Shown: positions 57,290-64,000 of the stretch, in pieces
How the letters are laid out: the number at the start of each line of letters is the position of its first letter
How positions within the stretch are numbered: position 1 is the first letter of the stretch
NCBI GenBank assembly: GCA_031308135.1
Contig: JAHLJT010000631.1
Location: forward strand, 264,448,925-264,512,924
Direction of reading: 5' to 3'
DNA from: Acheta domesticus
Lineage: Eukaryota; Arthropoda; Insecta; Orthoptera; Gryllidae
Length of the DNA: 64,000 nucleotides
Position numbers and translations under genes: made by a program
The notes under the pieces: model-generated
What the model was told of the DNA's origin: nothing
Seen by the model: the letters and a program-made list of their open reading frames with translations, nothing else
Database searches by the model: none

Positions 57290-57545
57290 GACATTCGTTC
57301 ATGACGCTGCGGTGCTGCTAACTGGGAAGTCCTAATGTCCGACGGTGGAAGGATTTTAGACACTATACTACGTTTTTTCACAGGACCAGTAGTTTTCCGT
57401 TATTTCCCTGATCAGTACCTGGCGAATGCCGGAGGAATATCCTAAAAATCGGAACACGATCTTTTCTTCCTCTTCCTTGCCCTATCCTCGCCCCTTACTT
57501 ACCTACACGTACACTTACATGCACTATACTACTACACATGTCGGA
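57290..57545 (+). repeat. tRNA-derived SINE, copy S4
   Basis: Body and tail match S1 and S2 in the opposite orientation (cctgatcagtacctggcgaatgccgg, gatcttttcttcctcttccttg). It ends close to the hAT MITE at 57567. Confidence 0.7.
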
Positions 57546-57566
57546 AGATCGGTCGTGAGCTTGGAA

Positions 57567-58792
57567 CAGTGCTTGCTAACTCAGTGCCCTGTGACGTCAC
57601 AGAAATCTACTCGCCTGGTCTGAACGGAGCTGACGGTGCAAAGGAAGTCCCCGACGAGGCAGCGGGCGCACAGTGTTCAAATGATGATACGGAAGAAGGG
57701 GGGAAAGATTCGCTTCGAATTACGTTCTTAAAATGGTAAATATTATTTATAATGTTTATAATTCAATAACAATATGAATAATTAAATAATAGAGCATGCA
57801 TTATTACATTATTTCTGAGAACAATAGCTTTTTATAGGCTGATGGACAAGAAAAGGAACTTGGAAATTCGTAAAGAACTTGGAGTATGTAATTTCAAGAG
57901 AAAATTAAAATTAACAAAAAGAAAAATTACGGAAGTTCCTGGACACAACACATTGAAAGAATGCAAGACAACCGCCTGTCAAAAAGAATTCTACATTACC
58001 GACCACAAGGAAGAATAAATACTGGCCGCCCGAAGAAGAGATGGGAATGGAGGCGTAACAGGCAGCGTCTGTTACCCTGAAGGAGAAGAAGAAGACATTA
58101 TTACGTAACTCAATGAATATTCATCTTTTTATCATAACTAATACAGTAATTCCACTTCCATTCTTCTATTAGATAACATTTTTGGAAAAGACAGCTTTAA
58201 CGTTTTATAACTTATAATATTTTATGCAATGACATATAATAAAACGGGTTAGTTCGTTCTGAAACAATAACCAATGTTAACAAATAGGTACCCGGTAGGG
58301 GTCACGGGATAATTTGGACCCCAGAATTCATTATTGTTGATGCACAATTTTGTTTCAGAATATAGGTAAATCTTCGCGATTTTTGTTATCAGCAAATTTC
58401 TTTACTTATCCCATGATTGGGGGCTATATTAAGTCTCAGAATTTATTTTTATCTCGCAGGTTTTCTCTGGGTCACAAAGCTACGGTAATGCATCTGTAGA
58501 TTGATCTTTTTAACATACTCACGCATCTTTCAAACACACTAAACACTTTGCCATTGTTCCAGTATCTACAAAGAGAAACCTTTCTCACAAACCGAAAGAA
58601 AATTAACGGGCGAAGATAGTTTTCTTCTCATCTTGCCTGAAACACCGGCAAAGGCCCACTGTCAAGGTTTTCGTCCCCGGCATCCGCCGTCTGCCCCTCT
58701 CTCCCTCCCCCCTTTGCTCACACTGCTTCTCCGAATGACTGCTCTCGGAGGGGAAAATGGCTGTGACGTCATTCTCCAGTTGTCAAACGCTG
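57567..58792. mobile_element. hAT-type MITE, copy 2, with LINE insertion
   Basis: Starts CAGTGCTTGCTAACT and ends, reverse-complemented, CAGCGTTTGACAACT. The flanking 8-mers gcttggaa (57559-57566) and gcttagaa (58793-58800) differ at one base, so the 8-bp target duplication is nearly intact. Collinear with 5538-6514 apart from a 288-bp LINE insertion at 57808-58095. Subterminal TGACGTCA occurs near both ends. Confidence 0.85.
57808..58095 (+). mobile_element. 5'-truncated LINE insertion with 9-bp target duplication
   Basis: Flanked by cattattac (57799-57807 and 58096-58104). The sequence encodes, across a one-base frameshift, a typical LINE C-terminus: HIER then QDNRLSKRILHYRPQGRINT then GRPKKRWEWRRN, ending in a stop and a (GAA/GAAG)n tail. 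The GRPKKRW motif is common at the ends of RTE/craft-like ORFs. Inserted in the hAT MITE after that element arrived. Confidence 0.8.
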
Positions 58793-58799
58793 GCTTAGA

Positions 58800-58985
58800 A
58801 CTTGTTCCGTCTGGGGCGGTGCCCCACCGGTGGGAGTTATCTAGATGGAGAAAATCCGCAAGACGACGTGCAGATCGGCTCCAGATCTGACTGATCCAGC
58901 AAAGAGAGAACACTGCCATGATGGAACGCATGCACTACATTTACGGGAGTAATGACCATAGCAGTTGACGCGCCGGAAATCACGA
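58800..58985 (-). repeat. Interspersed repeat W, copy 3
   Basis: The reverse complement aligns with 7822-8015: gtgatttccggcgcgtcaac, atggtcattactcccg, then tctccatctagataactccca. Its end abuts the hAT target duplication. Confidence 0.7.
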
Positions 58986-61900
58986 AATAATCAATCAATA
59001 CAATCTGCCCGTCCGTCTGCCCGTCGGTCACCGACGGTTACACGTCTTGAGGTCCACCAATCGAGATAAATGGTGGTCGAGTAGTGGGGAATTGAGCATT
59101 TTCTCTGATCTTTTAAGAATTCTATGAGAACTAATAGACATTTTAGAAAACATTATAAAACCAGCTTCTTTTGGATGTTTCGAGGCACCAACAGTGTAAA
59201 TGCTACAAATTACTATTATTAATGTATATTCGGGATAATGTTAATTCTTACGACATGATTCCTTATATTTAAGGTAGTTAAATTGATAATTATATCAAAC
59301 ATACAATTTTTACAAAGGTACTTCTACTATGTTTACACTGTACACATTGAAAAATATTTTATAACTCTTTATGACGAATGAGATATGACATGGTAATAAT
59401 GACATAAATAAGCTAACTCAAACTTGGACAGAAAACTGAAATCATTATAATTTAAGCAGTCGAATAACCTGGGTGTGTCCGTCCATCCATCCGTCTGTCC
59501 GTCCGTTCGTCCGTCCGTCCGTCCGTCCGTTTCTTTCTCCGTCGCCCACAGACCTCATGCGTTGCATGATTTGGTGCAAATGAGGTGTCATTCGACGCGT
59601 CTTGGTTTCCTGGTGAGAAAATTATATTTTTCTCGTATCCTGTAATAACATTCCAAGAGAATTATAGAAAATCCCTTTTTTATTGAATGGATGTGTTAGA
59701 ACATAAACGATTTTTTAGGGTTTCAAGACACATTTAAAGCAGTTTAAAACTATGAACTATAGAACGTAATATTATGACACCGTTACATATTTGAACAATG
59801 TCTCTTTTTATTCCTCTCAAAGCGAATGGATTCACACAGTTGTTACTAACTAGGACGAAATTCCAGCTTATAACTATTATGAAAGAACAGCTAATAGGAA
59901 AAATTTCTAAGACACTTTTACTTTTTGTATTATTTAATTTTATTTCATAATAAATAATTGTTCACATACTAAAACCGAGGATAAAAAAGTCAGACAACTC
60001 TATGCTTAAATTTTCTTTTTATTAAGAACGTGCAGAGTAGAAATTTTCAACACCATGTAGACGCTTTTAAAACGGTTTAATGCGTCCGAGACAACACACT
60101 AGTTTTATAATCTTAAATAACTATTACAAACAAAAATACGAAATAGCTTGTGCTGTTCCAACTCCACTAATTTAAATAAACATCACGGCAAGACAAAATT
60201 TTTTGCAGTCAATATAAAGTTACAGCTTTGTCTAATATGTGACAGACAAGGAAATACCAGGTGTACTTTTTTTGACACATAAGTTCAGACATTTACAGCG
60301 CACCTAGAGATTAAAGAAAACAAGTATTTCAAATTAGCGGAAGCCTTGGTGTGAAGGATTCACATTACACCTTTTGAAACTGGTAATTCGCACGCACTAA
60401 GAGATCTTTGACTTCGTATAATTTGACAGATTCATATACTCTGGTTGTGCAAGTTGCGGAAATCACAATCAATAGTCTTCTAACACAGGTTATCGTGTCA
60501 TTTGCGAAGGTATAGCTTTATTTCATATTTTTACAGAACTAAAGAAATCATTAATAAAATAAACATTATTTTAAAATTGTATTTACAGAAAATCTAAAAT
60601 AAGACGTTAATATAAATGAATCAGTTATAACTCTTTCATTAATAATACTGTAGTTGTTTTCAGAATGTGCGATAACAATTATAAAACTAAAATATGAATT
60701 TCATAGAACTGGAGAAGCCCATACTTTTGTGGGATCATTCGTTTACTAGCACAAAATTATCTTATTTCCTTAAAGAATTTATAACATTTGCGTCAACTAC
60801 CTTTCAACCATTCTCTATATTACATTGGAACCAATGATTTGTTAAAATAACTAATAAATATCCAAAGACTTTTACCACTAAGCGAGGGTTGAGTTGGATT
60901 CGTGTGAATGCAGGTTAGTTCGGCGATTGCTCTGTACGTCCACTTCTCTCCCTTCAGTGGGATTCCCTTGTTCCTAGTACTTTTGTTAATCCAAACTTCC
61001 CTTCAAGTTGGCCGACTTCCCTTCCAATTAGTTCGGATCAACTCAGCTTTTGGTACACGTTGAGTAGCGAAACCCCGGCGTGAAACTGCAGATCCTGAAA
61101 AAAAGGAAGGCTTGCTGACCCGTAAATTATCCCCTGCTGTCTGCTCACTTGGAGTTTCTCTTTCCCACTGCGAATCTGCTCATCGCAGCCGCTGGAAGAG
61201 CTTCCGCACTCTTCTAAAAGTAAGTCTCGTATGAACATGTTACTCTACAATTTGCGAGAATCTATTCTAGATGCTGTGAAAAATTGTATGACGTTGTATG
61301 ACGCACTCTTGAGAGTTCTAAATGGTTTAAAAATATAATTGGAACATAACCAAACATTTGGAATTACAAAAGCTGATGATTGTAATTTTGAGTTTTATTG
61401 AAGGGAACTGTGCTGTACTACTTCTTCGTTTCTTAATTGTTATTTTCTGTACATGTTATCGCTAAGTTTAAAAATATTACTTTCTAAGTGTACTAAATTT
61501 GTAAAAAAATAAACATTCTAAATTAACGATCATTTTTTGGATTTTATTGTTTTTGAAGTTTATACTTAAGTATTTCAAAATAATTATTAAATAAAAATTT
61601 TCAATAAGAATGTTGTTAATTAAATTAATTACATTTTTAACTTTTTGACTAAATAAAAGCAATCAAATCAATGAATGAAATCATTGAATTAATACATTTT
61701 TATCCAATTGTTGAATAGGATGATGTAAAGTTCTCAATGAACAAGGATACTCCTTATATTCTGCTTCGAAATGCGTCCTATTCACACTCAAAACCAAAAT
61801 GTTTGAAATCAAAGCTTCTGCCGCATCTGTTCACGCGTTGACTGTTATTTTATCGCGTTTACTGAAGAGAACTGAACGAGCCATTTTGAGTGTTTTTTGT

Positions 61901-62231
61901 TTTGCGGAGTCGCCCGTCAGTTTTTCGCCTGCGGTGCTCCCCACGCAGAGCTTTCGACCATGCGAGAGTTTGCGGTCTCTCGTCCAACTAAAGTTACGGC
62001 GACCGCTGCTGGCCATTAGCTGTCTGCGCAGGAGGGAATCGACTGTGAAAACGAGAGAAATGTCCGCTGTAGAAAGCGAACCGTATCTCAATAACTCTGG
62101 TAGCTACTAAGGCGATCTTTGTGACGTATTATTTTTAGAAAGAAGTATTTCGTAATGTAACGGCCAAAATATTATCTACAGTTATATTTTATTTGTTATG
62201 TTTTTTATCCTGATAATAATCAGAATGAATA
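58986..62231. other. AT-rich intergenic DNA with a (GTCC)n microsatellite
   Basis: (GTCY)n at 59476-59531. The region 61038-61240 is slightly GC-richer with an unmotifed minus frame, and 61799-62110 holds a 103-codon plus frame with no recognised domain. No other feature seen. Confidence 0.45.
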
Positions 62232-62600
62232 TAGATAGATAGATAGATTTAAACTGCAAATGAGTGTAACCTGGTGGCAGCTAATTACAAAAATATAAAA
62301 ATACACAGTCTCTCAGTAACATAGAACACTAATACCAATAATAATAATAATAACAATAATATGGTAATATAACTAGCAAATTATATACTAATTATAGTAA
62401 TAATAATAATGGTAAAATAATGATAATAATATAAAAACTGACTGATTCATTAAACATTAAATTACATTAAGAGAGAAAAGAAAGAAAAAGAAAGAAAGAA
62501 AAAAAAAACCCTTCTATACCCTAACTCCGCACTGAATGTTTATACAATCAGGATCACACTGCACTTCACTTCACTGCACTGCACTTCATAGAGCCAGCAT
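62232..62600 (-). mobile_element. 3' end copy of the jockey/CR1-type LINE
   Basis: (AGAT)n at 62232-62248 is followed by 'aacctggtggcag', (AAT)n-rich UTR and 'cacttcactgcactgcacttca', as at 40921-41215. The copy is 5'-truncated within the 3' UTR and carries no coding sequence. Confidence 0.78.
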
Positions 62601-62629
62601 TACCATTTATGTGCAGTGGCACTTTAAAG

Positions 62630-62865
62630 TCCTAGAGTTCGAATCCTAACAGCAGATTTTCGTCACTATCGAGGTAGCAAGGTCCGATTCGGTCGCTGCC
62701 AGGAGGAGAATTCTAGTGGCCGGCTGCTCTGATATTTAGTTTTCTGTGGATTATCTAATCAACACCAGACGAAGGACAGAGTAGTTCCTTCTCAAATGGA
62801 CCCTATATCTCGTGCGATTTTTCGTTCCTCTTCCTAGTCCTCTCCTCTCCTCTTGCTTTCACTTG
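62630..62865 (+). repeat. tRNA-derived SINE, copy S5
   Basis: B-box-like gagttcgaatcc (62636-62647) followed by the shared body gaggagaattctagtggccg, agttttctgtgg, tctcaaatggacc, and tail cgttcctcttcctagtcc. The clearest plus-strand copy. Confidence 0.75.
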
Positions 62866-62959
62866 AAATTATAAATACGACACTACCACACAAGTCTGGA
62901 GCTTAAAGCGATTGATGGGTGATTTCGAACGCGTCAACTTCCGTCAGTTTAGTGGTTAT

Positions 62960-63600
62960 ACTTTCTCGCTCTTACTAACGCATGAGGAGAAAGTACTGTA
63001 ATGACATGCCGGAAAAAAGCGAATTTTCGACACAAAAACCCTTATTGCCGGGCCCTTGTAGCGAAAAAGTGGATAAACATAGTTGCTAAATATAGAAAAA
63101 ATTCCTCTAACATGTGATGTAACCATGAATCCATGTTTTCTGCGTTCTTTATACCGAAAAATGGATTGACAGCAAAACGTCTGTCCGTCCATCCGTCCGT
63201 CCGTCCGTCTGTCTGCACAACGCTTGCGCATAAACCTTTCATCCGATTTTCTCCCAAATTGACATTCCCCAATTATTCTGGATGATGTTTCTAGGATTTG
63301 AACTCGATATTTTAATTTTGGGGGGTACTTTACATGAAGCCCTTGGACATTTTTAAAATGTTAAAAATATTGCTCCAAATTTGTTGATTTAATTTGTTGT
63401 TGAATAGTACGAAGGACGTTCAAGAGAATGGTGCAGGTCCAATTTTCGTTGAGATTCCCTGGTGTTCGATGATTGAAAAAACCCTTTCTCGCTTTTTCAC
63501 TTTTTACATAATTTTTATTTTTACTGTATTGGTGTATTTCTTTTTAAGTAATCCTCAAATATTAATAGAAATTTCGCAACAATGTCGCATCGATATTTGA
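62960..63600 (+). mobile_element. Hairpin-headed (GTCY)n repeat family, copy 4
   Basis: Starts ACTTTCTCGCTCTTA, closes its hairpin with gaggagaaagt (62994), and continues with gtaatgacatgccgg, 'ccgggccc', tgatgtaacca, a GTCC run (63180-63215), caacgcttgcgcataaacc and a first tail unit (63345-63600). Same order as 13027. Confidence 0.72.
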
Positions 63601-64000
63601 GAATATAATGGTGGTCGAACGTCGAAATAGTGGCAGTGATAAAATACGACTTGTTTTATGTAGTCCAGCTGGTGGTAGTGTAACTCCTAGTCCGAGAGCC
63701 AGTACTTCCGTTTGCGATGTATTTCGCAGCAGTATTTTATATTTACTCCTCAGAATGCCCGATGAGGTATGTTATATACTGGTACCATTTAATATCACCT
63801 GATCACTAAAAATATTTACTGTGTATTGATCAAAAGAAAAATGATAAAACGCTATCGCAACTGTTATCTTACGACGAAAGGCAACTCACGAGTGAGCAGC
63901 CAGAATTTTCGTAATTATTTTGATGTCAATTGCATATGTTCTAATTACTGAATTGTTATTATAGGCAAGTAAATAGTTTTGACAACAGTGCGTTGTCACT
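63601..64000. other. Unassigned
   Basis: A 64-codon frame (63608-63802) shows no motif. Nothing else seen up to the window end. Confidence 0.4.

Noticed and set aside
61799..62110. 103-codon plus-strand frame
   Set aside because: No domain, no support from neighbouring exons, within the range expected by chance in locally GC-richer DNA.

Overview
The window looks like repeat-dominated nuclear DNA from an animal, most likely an arthropod and probably an insect with a large genome. The grounds are long AT-rich stretches with no gene, many decayed transposable elements of typical animal families, one spliced gene with GT-AG introns, and scattered GC-rich islands. No bacterial, viral or organellar gene set is visible. 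The exact organism cannot be named from the sequence.

Layout. 1-10.6 kb: tandem ~300 bp units of a repeat family, a foldback element with hammerhead-ribozyme-like arms (232-524), a non-autonomous Helitron (2670-3196), two truncated R4/Dong-type LINE copies in (TAA)n arrays (3795-5009), a hAT-type MITE (5538-6514), SINE-like repeats (7822-8335) and a 630-base polypurine tract that ends like a Helitron. 10.6-16 kb: a 5.3 kb hAT element with a perfect 8-bp target duplication (10647-15958), which hosts a second nested element with ~300 bp tandem repeats. 16.1-28.7 kb: a minus-strand cluster of LINEs that carry a restriction-like endonuclease, nearly all set in (TAA)n microsatellites. It looks like an imperfect tandem duplication interrupted by a 1000-N assembly gap (25775-26774). 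29-30.4 kb: a decayed RTE-like LINE. 33.4-34.6 kb: a 16-bp minisatellite. 36.3-37.3 kb: G/purine-rich tandem repeats. 40.9-42.6 kb: a jockey/CR1-type LINE on the minus strand. 44.8-45.3 kb: a MITE with perfect 30-bp inverted repeats. 46.5-50.4 kb: the only convincing host gene, the last three exons of a class A GPCR on the plus strand, followed in its first visible intron by decayed copies of its TM6 exon. 54.5-55.2 kb: a GC-rich trinucleotide tract and an 11-bp G-rich minisatellite. 57.3-59 kb: a nest of SINE, hAT MITE and truncated LINE. 62.2-63.6 kb: LINE, SINE and hairpin-headed repeat copies.

Nothing here is an operon or a co-regulated gene set. The sequence mainly records nested transposition. 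The points of most interest are the foldback with two hammerhead-like motifs, the hairpin-headed (GTCY)n family with tandem repeats, the (TAA)n-targeted LINE cluster and its duplication, and the GPCR with decayed duplicate exons and no canonical TM6 tryptophan. Most long open frames in the minisatellites and purine tracts are artefacts of periodic sequence and are not annotated as genes. All calls come from reading the sequence by eye, so family names are inferences from motifs.
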